Shown piece by piece: positions 1-8,693 of a stretch of DNA of 64,000 nt. The position numbers and the translations under genes were made by a program. The notes beneath the pieces are model-generated. The model saw nothing but the letters and a program-made list of their open reading frames with translations. It made no database searches and was not told the origin of the DNA. The stretch covers positions 62,001 to 126,000 of the forward strand of contig CAIZRG010000054.1 of assembly GCA_903935335.1 (NCBI GenBank), in the 5' to 3' direction. The first letter of the stretch is position 1. Each line of letters opens with the position of its first letter. Origin of the DNA: Oligoflexia bacterium. Its GTDB lineage: Bacteria > Bdellovibrionota > UBA1018.

Positions 1-244
1 GTTTGCTATCATGGACTTTTTTTGAAAAAATAAGAATCGCCAGATTGTCAATTGATTCTAGACGAAGGGAGACTTCATGGAGATCCAGAACACTTCGAGC
101 TGTAGTAGGTAAAAGTTCTCGGATTTCTGTTTTTAAATTTTTATAGAGCTGAACAGAGTAATAGGTGCCCCATCCTGTCAGTAAAGTGCCAAGAAGTGCA
201 ATGAGTCCAGCCCTGCGTAAAATGAGTCTTGAAAACCAGTTCAC
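1..244 (-). CDS. RND/MMPL-family exporter, N-terminal part (runs off left edge)
   Basis: Only the first 81 residues lie in the window, read on the minus strand from a GTG at 244-242; an in-frame stop lies further upstream and there is no ATG, so GTG is the likely start. The peptide has a basic start, a hydrophobic segment (about residues 8-28, LIALLGTLLTGWGTYY) and then the pattern YKNLKTEIRELLPTTARSV. That pattern is typical of the region after TM1 in MMPL/HpnN-like RND exporters, which move lipids or hydrophobic molecules across the inner membrane. It is divergent from the MCE permease gene at 305, so a shared upstream region is likely. The family call rests on a short stretch. Confidence 0.68.
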   Translation of the reverse strand, partial: MNWFSRLILRRAGLIALLGTLLTGWGTYYSVQLYKNLKTEIRELLPTTARSVLDLHEVSLRLESIDNLAILIFSKKVHDSK

Positions 245-304
245 AGAGGTTTTTCCATAAAATAGAGCTCTGAGCCTAAAATAATAATCTGGATATTTTT
301 ATTC

Positions 305-1138
305 ATGCAAGAACCTTCTTGTTTTTCGTCCCCAACTGGTTTTAACTCGATTATCGTGAGATTTAACAAGTTCTTTTTTTCGACTATCACTCTTTTCGGT
401 GAATTTTCTATTTTTGTGTTTGAGACCTTTAGGTTGTTTCAATATTTCTGGAAGCGACGAGGGTTATTTCTTAGGCAGTGTGAGTCAATAGGAGTGAGTT
501 CCTTAGGGATTACTTTGTCTGCAGGACTGTTTTTGGGAGCTGTTTTAGGGTATCAATTATATGTTTCTTTTCATCAATTTGGAGCTGAAGCCATCCTGGG
601 AGGCTCTGTTGGAGTTGCTTTGTTTCGTGAGTTGGGTCCAGTGATGACTGGGGTGATGGTTACTGGGAGGGCTGGGGCATCGATGGCTGCTGAAATTTCA
701 AGTATGAAGGTCACTGAACAAATTGATGCATTGGAAGTGATGGGAATTGATCCTATAGAATACTTGGTCATGCCTCGGGTTTTGGCAGGGTTTTTTATGG
801 TTCCCCTTTTGGCTTCTTTTTTTTCTTTAGTTGCTTCTTTTGCTGCAGCTATAATTGCTTGTGGGGTCATGGGGCTTCAATCTGTCATTTATTGGAATCA
901 ATATATTAAATTTGTAGATCCTATTGATTTATTCCATTGTTGGGTGAAAGCAGCTACATTTGGATTCATTCTCACTGGGGTGGGTTGCTTTTGTGGGTTT
1001 AGAGCTTATGGGGGAGCAAGAGCAGTGGGTGAGGCTACACGCAATACTGTGGTAGCAGCTTTGCTTTCTATTTTACTGAGTGATTATTTTTTAACCTCGA
1101 TGCTACCCTTTGGGTTTAAAAAGCTGAAGGTGATGTAG
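305..1138 (+). CDS. MlaE-like ABC permease (MCE transport system 1)
   Basis: Permease of an MCE/Mla-type system that moves phospholipids or other hydrophobic molecules between inner and outer membrane. The 277-residue protein has the MlaE/YrbE core: a first helix region with GLFLGAVLGYQLY, then FRELGPVMTGVMVTGRAGAS, the EISSMKVTEQIDALEVMG coupling-helix block and several membrane helices to the end. No clear Shine-Dalgarno precedes the ATG at 305, so a slightly later start is possible. It is followed after 3 nt by an MCE-domain protein, forming a two-gene unit. No MlaF-type ATPase lies beside it, unlike the second system at 21-24 kb. Confidence 0.88.
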   Translation: MQEPSCFSSPTGFNSIIVRFNKFFFSTITLFGEFSIFVFETFRLFQYFWKRRGLFLRQCESIGVSSLGITLSAGLFLGAVLGYQLYVSFHQFGAEAILGGSVGVALFRELGPVMTGVMVTGRAGASMAAEISSMKVTEQIDALEVMGIDPIEYLVMPRVLAGFFMVPLLASFFSLVASFAAAIIACGVMGLQSVIYWNQYIKFVDPIDLFHCWVKAATFGFILTGVGCFCGFRAYGGARAVGEATRNTVVAALLSILLSDYFLTSMLPFGFKKLKVM

Positions 1139-1141
1139 AGA

Positions 1142-2536
1142 ATGAATATGACGAAGCAGTCGGATCTGTTGATTCGGTTTAAGGTAGGGGTTTTTACTTT
1201 CATTGCCTTGATTTTGATGTTTGGGCTAACTGTGATTGTGAATGATCGGCCTTACTGGTGGCGATCGTGCCAACTCGTGCAGATTAAGGTCGAAGATGCT
1301 ACAGGTTTAAAAACTAAATCTCCTATTCGGTCGCTTGGGATTGAAATTGGTTATTTGAAGTCGGTGAGTTTATCGGAGACGCATGTTTCATTAGGGATTT
1401 GCCTAACGGCTCCAGTTGAGGTCTTATCGACTACTCGAGCCTATATTCGGGGAGAGGGCTTTCTAGGAGATAAGTTTGTTGAGTTAAAGCCTGTGAGGTA
1501 TCTCGGTCTAAAATCATTTTGGAAGTCTATGTTCCAGTCTTTTTCCATTATGCCTTCAGCAATGGCTGCAGTTGCAGGCTCTGATAGTGAGTCCAAATCA
1601 GCAGATGGGAAACAGATTCCTGTGGGTCATGAGTCCCAAGATATTCAGCACTTAATGAGTAGAGTCGATGACTTAGTGCAACAGGTAACTGGAATTGCGG
1701 ATAATCTCAAACAAGCGATTAATCCAGAGGACTTAAAAAAAACGATGAAGCAGCTCAATCAGACTTTGGAGAATGCTGCAAATACTTTAGCTCCAGAGGG
1801 AGGCTTAAATCAAATCGCTCAGAGAGTTTTGGGTAAACTCGAGGATGCAATTGAGCAGCTTCGAGATTTAATGGTCCGTGTGAATCGTGGAGAGGGTTCT
1901 GTAGGTATGCTTCTCAACGATCCTACCTATGCAGAAGAACTGAAGCTAGCGATTCGCAATATCAATGCTCTGCTCAATCGAGTCCAAAATGTTCGATTTG
2001 TAGTAGACTTTGGAGCAGTTCAGGTAACTTCTTACAATGGTGGCCGGGCTTGGTTTAGTCTTGGAATATGGCCTAATCGTGAACGGTATTACCTTTTAGG
2101 AGTATCAGCCGATCCTCGTGGGAGAATCATAAATACCACAGTGATAACTACAGCCGGAGGTCAAACGCAAACTGTTCAGAATCAAACAATCGAGCAAACC
2201 AGCTTGTTATTGACTGGGATGCTAGGGAAAGTTTTTTTTAGGCGTTTGGATTTATCTGCAGGAGCTCTTTTTGGAGATGGAGCTGTCTCTGTTACTCTGA
2301 GGTTAGGTCCAAAGGGCTTTGAAGAAAGGGTGATTCTTCGAAATGATTTGTATGTTCGAAACTCCGCTTCATCCTTGAATGATCGAGTCACGCTGAGTGC
2401 AATGCCAATTCAAAATCTTTATTTGAGGGCAGGAGTTGAGTCATTTCAATCGTTCAATGGTCAGATCCCATTCTTTTTTGGAGGAGGACTTTCCTTTGAT
2501 GATGAAGATATTAAGCTTCTATTTGCTTTTAAGTGA
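1142..2536 (+). CDS. MCE-domain protein (MlaD-like) with long C-terminal extension
   Basis: 464 residues, about 1.7 times the usual MlaD length. A single N-terminal membrane helix (about residues 13-31) anchors it, followed by an MCE domain with the usual glycine-rich blocks (KTKSPIRSLGIEIGYL, IRGEGFLGDKFVELK). A coiled-coil-prone central part (about 165-275) contains the MCE-associated motif GSVGMLLNDPTYAEEL. The last ~180 residues alternate hydrophobic and polar residues, are rich in Gly/Phe/Leu and end in LLFAFK, suggesting beta structure that might contact or enter the outer membrane (inference). An alternative start is the ATG at 1148. It is probably co-transcribed and partnered with the permease just upstream. 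Confidence 0.85.
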   Translation: MNMTKQSDLLIRFKVGVFTFIALILMFGLTVIVNDRPYWWRSCQLVQIKVEDATGLKTKSPIRSLGIEIGYLKSVSLSETHVSLGICLTAPVEVLSTTRAYIRGEGFLGDKFVELKPVRYLGLKSFWKSMFQSFSIMPSAMAAVAGSDSESKSADGKQIPVGHESQDIQHLMSRVDDLVQQVTGIADNLKQAINPEDLKKTMKQLNQTLENAANTLAPEGGLNQIAQRVLGKLEDAIEQLRDLMVRVNRGEGSVGMLLNDPTYAEELKLAIRNINALLNRVQNVRFVVDFGAVQVTSYNGGRAWFSLGIWPNRERYYLLGVSADPRGRIINTTVITTAGGQTQTVQNQTIEQTSLLLTGMLGKVFFRRLDLSAGALFGDGAVSVTLRLGPKGFEERVILRNDLYVRNSASSLNDRVTLSAMPIQNLYLRAGVESFQSFNGQIPFFFGGGLSFDDEDIKLLFAFK

Positions 2537-2562
2537 GTGACTTGATTACTGACTACGAAAGG

Positions 2563-2952
2563 TTAATCTGGATGCCTATGCTCATCTGTTGAGTTTAAAA
2601 ACAAAGTCAAAGATTCAATTTCATCCTTAAGATGAGCAAGAGCAGACATCGTATGAGTTGAGCGTTTAGGTTTGTATCCAGGGGGATAAGTACCATAAAG
2701 GATTCTTGCTTTTAGCAGCTCTGAAGAAGACCCAAAAACATCAGGCCCTAAAACTCCGGGTTTTTTAGGGTCTGAGTGATGACAAGCAGTACATTGAGTT
2801 TGGTAAATGATTTTCCCTCTTTTTTGAGAAGCAGCAGGGATAGTGAGAGTAGTCGTTTGAGTTTCTTTTGAGTGACATCCACTCAAAGCAATCCAAATAA
2901 TGATACCCACTAAATTCCAGGCTACAGGACGAAAAGCCTTTAGACTGGTCAA
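2563..2952 (-). CDS. Small cytochrome c lipoprotein
   Basis: Electron-carrier protein with one CxxCH heme-binding motif (CTACH) and a distal Met region (HTMSAL) as possible sixth ligand. The TTG at 2952-2950 overlaps the upstream stop (TTGA) and yields a clean lipoprotein signal ending LSGC about 26 residues in, so the protein is probably anchored in the periplasm. A GTG at 3015 would add 21 residues before the signal and is less likely. It is coupled to the urate-hydroxylase-like membrane protein. In PuuD proteins a cytochrome c domain is fused C-terminally to that same membrane domain, so the two genes probably form one split enzyme or redox unit. Confidence 0.78.
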   Translation of the reverse strand: MTSLKAFRPVAWNLVGIIIWIALSGCHSKETQTTTLTIPAASQKRGKIIYQTQCTACHHSDPKKPGVLGPDVFGSSSELLKARILYGTYPPGYKPKRSTHTMSALAHLKDEIESLTLFLNSTDEHRHPD

Positions 2953-3662
2953 TAGAATGGCTTTGCCAGGATTTCCATGAGGAGGTAAAGGGCTCCTGTT
3001 AAGAGAAAGCCACACGTGATAACCCCTTTGATTGTTGTTAATGGGCCTGTTTTTCCCTTAAGAGCATTCCATTCAAGGGCTCCAATCAGGATCACAAAGA
3101 TTGTAAAAAGAAGTCCAACCTTCGCATTTGGGCCAAAAGGGATAGGAAGATGGCTTGCTGCTCCCATAAAAAATAGCATTGGAATTGAAAATAGGGTATT
3201 AGTCCGGGAGGCAACTCCTGCTCGAGCTCCAGCCGGAGCAGCTTGAGGTAAAACGGAGCCTCCTTGAGCAACTTGGGTTGCAGATTGAATGACCTTTTTT
3301 TGGCTAGGCCAAATCACAAACCAGACATTCGCCCACATCAAAAGCCCTAAAGCGGCTCCCATGAGGATTGAAATCCCCCAAGAGGTTTCAAAAATTCCAA
3401 AGCCATCTCGATGGCCTTTGATAGCTAGATAAACAATCCCGGTAAGCATGGTGTACATGGCACCCCATCGGAACCACCACAGGGCTCTTGGAACCAGCTT
3501 TTGCACAACATTGGATTTTGTAGGAGCGTCTGTTTCTGCTAAGAATGCCCCCTGAACAAAATTAAAATAGTACAAGTGGCCAATCCAAATGACTCCAAAG
3601 AAGAGGTGAAGCCACCGAAGTAAAAACAAGAAACCATCGAGATTAAAAAGAGCAATGTCCAT
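2949..3662 (-). CDS. PuuD-like (Urate_ox_N) integral membrane protein
   Basis: 237-residue multi-helix membrane protein. The N-terminus FLFLLRWLHLFFGVIWIG and the later ALWWFRWGAMYTML block are characteristic of the membrane domain of urate hydroxylase PuuD. Conserved His and Trp residues in the first helices may bind heme (family inference). The start is the ATG at 3662, which has an AGGAG site six bases upstream; an upstream in-frame ATG at 3704 lacks this support. The downstream cytochrome c gene overlaps by four bases. Many bacteria without obvious urate catabolism carry members of this family, so the substrate is uncertain. Confidence 0.75.
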   Translation of the reverse strand: MDIALFNLDGFLFLLRWLHLFFGVIWIGHLYYFNFVQGAFLAETDAPTKSNVVQKLVPRALWWFRWGAMYTMLTGIVYLAIKGHRDGFGIFETSWGISILMGAALGLLMWANVWFVIWPSQKKVIQSATQVAQGGSVLPQAAPAGARAGVASRTNTLFSIPMLFFMGAASHLPIPFGPNAKVGLLFTIFVILIGALEWNALKGKTGPLTTIKGVITCGFLLTGALYLLMEILAKPFY

Positions 3663-3750
3663 GAAATTCTCCTGTCTTTTGTTAAGACGTCTACAAGATA
3701 TCATGGAGTTGAGACGTTGTGTTTGATAAAAAGAATTTTAGGTAAAAAAC

Positions 3751-4920
3751 TTGAATTTTCAAGTAAAAAAATGCTTGAAAGAGGGGATGAGTGTCGTGGG
3801 TATCCAAGTGGGTTGGATTGCGGTTTTTCTGTTTTTTCTTGGGTTTTCCAAGGATTCGGTAGCTTTGGACAATCATCAGCTCACCTACTCCTCTTTGGTA
3901 AGTCCCAATCTCTTGTCCCAATTTTTAAAAGCTCAGGGTCGATTTCCAGGTCTTCCTATGACAGCAAAGCCTGTTCCATCTCCATTAACTTGGGGTTTAG
4001 GAGTAGGTTATTCACTGATGACAAGCCCTGCTCAAGGACCCGATTTGAGTGTGTCAAAAGATGTTTTTTCAGCACTCATGTTAATTGGATTAGACTTTAA
4101 ACCTCGGTTTGGAGTTGATCTTGAGATTGATTATGACCGAATTCCAGATGAAGCCTATAGCCACGGTCAAGCTCTTTTTCGCTTTGAATATCTGTTTAAT
4201 ATAAATAAAAAATTTTCAAAAATTTCAAATGAAGATCGAATTTCAGAAAGTTCAGATGCTTTTGAATACTATCAGAATGAACGATTTAAAAAGCTCATGG
4301 ATTTAGAAAAGTTGCGTCGTCAAATGATCCGTGGCACGGATGATGAAGAGGAAGAGGAACAAAGCATTGAAAAATCATTTCCCCAGTTGAAATTGATTTA
4401 TTTTTTAGGATTCAATCTTCATCAGATTCAAGCCAAGAGTGTTCGTCTTGCTTCAAAATCACAAATTCCTAGTATTGGAGGCAAGCTTTATCAGTATCAG
4501 TATGGTCCAGAGTTTGTTTATTCTCCTCAGCCTGAATCCAGTTACCATTTGAGGGTGATTTATTTTACTTACAGTCAAGACGTGGACAATTTTATCTCCC
4601 AAATTGATCTGGTGGATGTCGCGAGATATCCAAACAGTCCTGCTCAGGGAGTTTCAGCACTGGCCAATCAACTTCTTGCTTTTCCTTCTTGGTCCTTGGG
4701 TTTAGAGGGTAAATGGGTGTTGAATACAAAAACTCGATTAGAACTCATTTTAGAACAAACTTCTTATTCCTCAAAAACTCAAAGTGCAACTTATGGAATA
4801 AGTCCTTTTTATTCAAGGCAACTATGGGATCGCTGGAATATGCGACTGGGATCAAGTTTTTTATTAGGAATTGATTTTATTCGAATTTCTGGATTATTTT
4901 CATTAAATTATAATTTTTAG
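3751..4920 (+). CDS. Predicted outer-membrane beta-barrel protein, unknown role
   Basis: About 389 residues if the TTG at 3751 is used (AGG eight bases upstream); an ATG at 3787 would give the signal peptide start MSVVGIQVGWIAVFLFFLGF directly. After the hydrophobic signal the protein alternates aromatic and polar residues. A charged, acidic, coil-like insert (about residues 140-195, with DDEEEEEQ) is followed by more barrel-like strands and a terminal ...FSLNYNF. A C-terminal aromatic is the usual outer-membrane insertion signal. I do not recognise the family. It stands alone, divergent from the PuuD-like pair. Confidence 0.6.
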   Translation: MNFQVKKCLKEGMSVVGIQVGWIAVFLFFLGFSKDSVALDNHQLTYSSLVSPNLLSQFLKAQGRFPGLPMTAKPVPSPLTWGLGVGYSLMTSPAQGPDLSVSKDVFSALMLIGLDFKPRFGVDLEIDYDRIPDEAYSHGQALFRFEYLFNINKKFSKISNEDRISESSDAFEYYQNERFKKLMDLEKLRRQMIRGTDDEEEEEQSIEKSFPQLKLIYFLGFNLHQIQAKSVRLASKSQIPSIGGKLYQYQYGPEFVYSPQPESSYHLRVIYFTYSQDVDNFISQIDLVDVARYPNSPAQGVSALANQLLAFPSWSLGLEGKWVLNTKTRLELILEQTSYSSKTQSATYGISPFYSRQLWDRWNMRLGSSFLLGIDFIRISGLFSLNYNF

Positions 4921-4978
4921 AAATAGGCCTCACAGAGCAGTTCAATAATGACACAGGTTCAATTTTTTGAAAACCCAG

Positions 4979-4984
4979 TATAAT
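4979..4984 (+). promoter_or_regulatory. Candidate sigma-70 -10 box
   Basis: A perfect TATAAT 33 bases before the start at 5017. The -35 region is weak (GGTTCA or TTCAAT at about 17 bp), so this is only a candidate. It supports the short gene downstream being real. Confidence 0.4.
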
Positions 4985-5016
4985 AGTTAAATAGTAGATA
5001 CAAACAAGAGGAGGGA

Positions 5017-5400
5017 ATGCGTTTGTTATGCTCAAGAAGTACCATTTTGAGTTCGAAGTTTAGGGTGACTCAAATCTTTTTTTTCTCTGTAACTCTTTTT
5101 TTCCTCTTAGGGTCTTTACCAGTCACAGCAAAAAATTCAGATCAGCACTCATCTTTGGATGTCAAAAAACAGGAGGCTGTCAAAAAGCAGGAGAGCTTAA
5201 ATCGCTTTAGGTCGATTTCTAGCCAAAAAACTGAATTGCCATTTCTTTCTCCTGTTCGATCTACTTACGTTTTTTCATCTTCGCGTTTAGATGAAAATTT
5301 ATCGATTGCTTTTAAGCAAAATCCTTTTTGGACAAACACTTCTGTGAAGCTCATTCAAATATCTGGGTTTAGGTTGATCCCAGTGAGTGTTTCGCACTGA
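5017..5400 (+). CDS. Small exported protein, unknown
   Basis: 127 residues with an unusually good ribosome binding site (AGGAGGGA directly before the ATG) and a TATAAT just upstream, so it is probably expressed. The N-terminus is basic, then hydrophobic (IFFFSVTLFFLLGSLPVTA), with a likely signal peptidase site after VTA-K. The mature part is Ser/Lys-rich with no family I recognise. Its 3' end overlaps the convergent DUF2090 gene by 32 bases. Confidence 0.5.
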   Translation: MRLLCSRSTILSSKFRVTQIFFFSVTLFFLLGSLPVTAKNSDQHSSLDVKKQEAVKKQESLNRFRSISSQKTELPFLSPVRSTYVFSSSRLDENLSIAFKQNPFWTNTSVKLIQISGFRLIPVSVSH

Positions 5401-6322
5401 TCCACAGGTCACAAAACATTTTGTAGTTTTTTGAAATCTGATCAGCTGCTTCTGAAGGTGAGTGTCTTTGTGATTTAACTCCTTGAAGGGGTTCCCAGAA
5501 AATAGTCCTTCCTACAGCAAAGCCGATCAGTCCTGGGGTGGTAGCAGCTATGGCTAACCAGTGTTTTACTTTTTCAATATTTTCGCCTCGACCTAAAACA
5601 ATCACCCCAACTTTCTCTCGTCCACCCGCCTTAGCCTGATGAGCTACTTTTTGAGAGTCGTTCTGGGTTTCAATTCCTTCTAGTTTCCAAACGTCTGGTT
5701 CAATTCCTGAGTCCTGAAGTTGTTTCATGGCTTCTACCATGAGTGAGGGACGAAGTTCTCGGTCATAAAAGGAGGGATCTCCGTTCATGCGTTTTAGTTG
5801 CTGGGAAGTGGCAGGGACTAAAAGCTCGAACATGAATTTATGGTGGTGTTGGTGGCAATAGTTAGAAAGAGTCTTTAGTTTTTGACATTGCCTCAGATTG
5901 AGGCTTGGGTCTGATTCTGGGTTATAACGAACTAAGGCTTTAACAAAGGTGGGATTGAGCTGACTGAGGTGCCTACCAAACTCAGAGCCATATTCAAAAT
6001 CAAATTCATCTTGACCTGATTTTTCAGTGGGACAGGCTGTCATAAATCCGAGTTTTTGGGCTTCTTTTAGGATTTCAGTGCCGAATTGTTCATCGACAAG
6101 AATCCCTCCTTTTTCTTGAGGCACTCCTGCTTCAATAGCTTTTTTAAAACCTTCAAAGATGATTTTCTTATAGCTTGCAATCTCCTGGGTTTCTTGAGGA
6201 GTAGGCTTTCGACCTTGAATTCCAAAAAGTTTTTCTTGAAATGAACCTCGATGATCAAATGGCAGAATAAAGAGATCTTTAGAAAAACCAAGAGAATTGG
6301 AGGTCATTTGATTTTCAGTCAT
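5369..6322 (-). CDS. Stand-alone DUF2090 (IolC C-terminal-like) aldolase-family protein
   Basis: 318 codons. The start LFILPFDHRGSFQEKLFG and the internal blocks GILVDEQFG, PDVWKLEG and VGVIVLGRG match the DUF2090 domain, a TIM-barrel found at the C-terminus of the bifunctional IolC kinase, where it is related to class I aldolases acting on 2-deoxy-5-keto-gluconate 6-phosphate. Here it occurs without the kinase, so the substrate is unknown. The ATG at 6322 is preferred because AAGGAG lies six bases upstream; the ATG at 6328 abuts that site. It is monocistronic. Confidence 0.75.
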   Translation of the reverse strand: MTENQMTSNSLGFSKDLFILPFDHRGSFQEKLFGIQGRKPTPQETQEIASYKKIIFEGFKKAIEAGVPQEKGGILVDEQFGTEILKEAQKLGFMTACPTEKSGQDEFDFEYGSEFGRHLSQLNPTFVKALVRYNPESDPSLNLRQCQKLKTLSNYCHQHHHKFMFELLVPATSQQLKRMNGDPSFYDRELRPSLMVEAMKQLQDSGIEPDVWKLEGIETQNDSQKVAHQAKAGGREKVGVIVLGRGENIEKVKHWLAIAATTPGLIGFAVGRTIFWEPLQGVKSQRHSPSEAADQISKNYKMFCDLWISAKHSLGST

Positions 6323-6420
6323 AGCCATCTCCTTTTGAATGATGAAGGGTTACCAGAATAGGGGGAAAAGTCAATTTTTGCATTTTTTTCGAATGGATTC
6401 AGTCCGTGGAGTACGTTAAT

Positions 6421-7746
6421 ATGCGTCAAATGGTTTCTATTCATCCTCCCTCTGGTTTTAGGGACTTTATCCAGCATGAAGCCCTTCGTCGATTTAAGTT
6501 AATGAGGCTGATTTCTGAGGTCTACCAATCCTTTGGGTTTTGGCCCCTGGAAACTCCAGCGGTTGAGCATTTGGATATTTTGATGGGGCAAGGGGGTGGG
6601 GGGGATGAAAATGAAAAATTAATTTTTAAAATTCTGAAGCGAGGTGCAAAGCTTGAAGAGGCCTTACAAAATGAAAATAAAATTGCAGAGGTAGGTCTTC
6701 GTTTTGATATGACTTTGCCACTTTCTCGGGTAGTTGCTTTGCATCGAAATCAAATTCGATTGCCCTGGAAGGTATTTCATCTTGGACCGGTGTGGCGAGC
6801 TGAGAGGCCTCAAAGAGGGCGATTCCGTGAGTTTATTCAGTGTGATGTGGATATTGTTGGAGCCACTGGGGTTGGAGCAGAGCTTGAGGTGATTCAGGCT
6901 GTTGTGCATGCAATTCATAAGGTTGGAGCGAGGGGTTTTGAGTTGAGGCTCAATGATCGGAGGCTCATTCAAGCATTGGGAGAGAAGTTTGGATTCATCG
7001 GAGCTCGTTTAGATTCATTCGCTGTGCTTCTCGATAAAAAAGATAAAATGGAGTGGGATGAGTGGATGGATCAAGTGTCTCAACTTTCTGGGTCGCAGCT
7101 CCCTCAGAATTTAGTTACGATTTTAAAAAATGGATTGTCTTTGGATGCGGCGAGAGAGTTTCATGATCCAGCTGCTCGTGATTTAAAAACCCTGATTTCT
7201 TTGTTAGAGGCCCTCAATCTGCCACTCGAGAGGATTGTTTTTGACGCTACTTTGGTTCGGGGAATGGCTTATTATACAGGCTCTGTGTTTGAGTTGCGAC
7301 ATTCTTCTGCGGGTTATTCTTTTGGAGGGGGTGGGCGCTACGACCAGTTGATTGGCCGATGGAGTGCTCAAGAGATTCCGGCCTGTGGTTTTAGTCTTGG
7401 GTTTGAGCGTTTGACTTTACTTTTAGCTGAAAATGAAAGTCAACAATCTAACTCTCAAAAGTTAATTTTTATTCCTGTTTTTGATGAAAAATTGAGAGGG
7501 AAAATTTTATCTTTAGCCTCCAGTCTTCGAACTCATGGAAAAGTGGTTGTTGATGTTTTTCCGGAACAGGCCAAGGTGAAGAAACAATTTAAGTTTGCCT
7601 CAGAGATGGGGTATCGCTGGGTTTTAATTGCAGGTGAAGAAGAATGGGTGAATCATGTTTTTAAACTCAAGGATTTTTCTACGGGAGAAGAAAAAGAAAT
7701 TCCTGAGTCGGAAATAAATGAATATCTAAGAGGAGTATGGGCATGA
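6421..7746 (+). CDS. hisS: Histidine--tRNA ligase
   Basis: Class II aminoacyl-tRNA synthetase that charges tRNA-His. Motif 1 region begins PPSGFRDF; motif 2 is FHLGPVWRAERPQRGRFREF; the histidine-binding HisA block is LVRGMAYYTGSVFEL (usually LVRGLDYYTG, so a small deviation); motif 3 is GFSLGFERLTLL. A C-terminal anticodon-binding domain follows from about residue 345. The chosen ATG at 6421 has GGAG nine bases upstream; a GTG at 6406 is in frame but lies over that site. The stop overlaps the dut start by four bases, so the two are translationally coupled. Confidence 0.95.
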   Translation: MRQMVSIHPPSGFRDFIQHEALRRFKLMRLISEVYQSFGFWPLETPAVEHLDILMGQGGGGDENEKLIFKILKRGAKLEEALQNENKIAEVGLRFDMTLPLSRVVALHRNQIRLPWKVFHLGPVWRAERPQRGRFREFIQCDVDIVGATGVGAELEVIQAVVHAIHKVGARGFELRLNDRRLIQALGEKFGFIGARLDSFAVLLDKKDKMEWDEWMDQVSQLSGSQLPQNLVTILKNGLSLDAAREFHDPAARDLKTLISLLEALNLPLERIVFDATLVRGMAYYTGSVFELRHSSAGYSFGGGGRYDQLIGRWSAQEIPACGFSLGFERLTLLLAENESQQSNSQKLIFIPVFDEKLRGKILSLASSLRTHGKVVVDVFPEQAKVKKQFKFASEMGYRWVLIAGEEEWVNHVFKLKDFSTGEEKEIPESEINEYLRGVWA

Positions 7747-8180
7747 GCAATGAGACTTTTAATTCTATTTCGATTTTTAGAGTATCTCAAGAGGCCGTTC
7801 TTCCAACTAGGGCTCATCCGGATGATGCAGGTCTGGATCTTTATGGTCTTGAAGATATTTTCCTTGAGCCTGGAAAAGGGAAGGTTGCTAAGACTGGAAT
7901 TGCTGTAGCTTTAGTTGTTGGGTATGTTGGGTTAGTTGCAGATCGCTCTTCATTGGCCAAAAGAGGAGTAAAAACGGCAGGTGGCGTGATTGATGCTGGC
8001 TATCGAGGAGAAATTCATATTTTACTGTGGAATCTTTCGAATGAAGTCATTCATCTTAAAGCAGGGGAGCGTATTGCTCAGTTATTGATTCTTCCAATTG
8101 CAACTCCAGCAGTTGTTGAGGTGAGTCAGCTCGATGAAACTTTACGTGGGGTTAAAGGGTTTGGAAGTACAGGTAGGTGA
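7743..8180 (+). CDS. dut: dUTP diphosphatase
   Basis: Hydrolyses dUTP to dUMP and pyrophosphate, keeping uracil out of DNA and supplying dUMP for thymidylate. 145 residues, the usual trimeric dUTPase length. Motifs: DAGLDLYG (motif 1), DRSSLAKRGV (motif 2), GVIDAGYRGEI (motif 3), ERIAQLLILP (motif 4) and a C-terminal KGFGSTGR (motif 5). The ATG at 7743 overlaps the hisS stop and has AGGAG seven bases upstream; the ATG at 7737 is too close to that site. Confidence 0.96.
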   Translation: MSNETFNSISIFRVSQEAVLPTRAHPDDAGLDLYGLEDIFLEPGKGKVAKTGIAVALVVGYVGLVADRSSLAKRGVKTAGGVIDAGYRGEIHILLWNLSNEVIHLKAGERIAQLLILPIATPAVVEVSQLDETLRGVKGFGSTGR

Positions 8181-8183
8181 GCT

Positions 8184-8693
8184 TTACGAATAACGGGAGT
8201 GATCAAAAAATTGCCTAGCCATTCTGATATGGTTTACCTCTTCTTCGGCGATTGTTTTAAAAATTCTGGCTGTGACGGGGTCTGTAGGATGAAGTACTTC
8301 GAAAAATCGCATTCCCGCCACTCTTCCTCGTTCTTCAGCACTGGCCATATAGAGGGAAAAAGCTCGGGTGTTTTGGCAAGAGTAAAGTGAGCACCAAAGC
8401 TGATCGGAGACTTTTCTAGCGTTGATCTCAATTTGGAGTTCCTTCATCCGCGTGAGAAGCCATTGCAAGTGGCGATTTTCATCGATGGCCAGTTGCGACC
8501 AAGCCTGCTTAAGTTCAGAGGATGCTTCCTTAAAAAACGAAGTGGCCCAAAGGAATGCTTCACGGGCTTGAATTTCAGCAAAAGCAGCTACTCTGAGGCG
8601 GTCTCCTACTCCCTCAAGAGTTTCTAAAGACCGAGGCAAGTCGGCTTTATTTCCTGGGAGAGCGACTTGAAAGGGTTTCCAGTCCGGAGTCAT
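8184..8693 (-). CDS. Ferritin-like diiron protein (DUF455-like)
   Basis: 169 residues, mostly helical, with paired iron-ligand signatures: an early EIQAREAF, then DENRH (ExxH), a later EERGRVAG and EEEVNH (ExxH). This four-helix ligand layout is that of ferritin-like diiron proteins, closest in feel to the DUF455 family, whose reaction is unknown. The ATG at 8693 overlaps the stop of the EVE-domain gene by four bases, so the two genes are coupled. Upstream in-frame starts would lie inside that gene. Confidence 0.68.
   Translation of the reverse strand: MTPDWKPFQVALPGNKADLPRSLETLEGVGDRLRVAAFAEIQAREAFLWATSFFKEASSELKQAWSQLAIDENRHLQWLLTRMKELQIEINARKVSDQLWCSLYSCQNTRAFSLYMASAEERGRVAGMRFFEVLHPTDPVTARIFKTIAEEEVNHIRMARQFFDHSRYS

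Noticed and set aside
574..870. Minus-strand frame inside the MlaE-like gene
   Set aside because: Shadow of a strongly supported permease.
3691..3921. Minus-strand reading frame over the start of the barrel gene
   Set aside because: Covers the promoter and signal-peptide region of two better-supported genes, has no ribosome site and a composition unlike protein.
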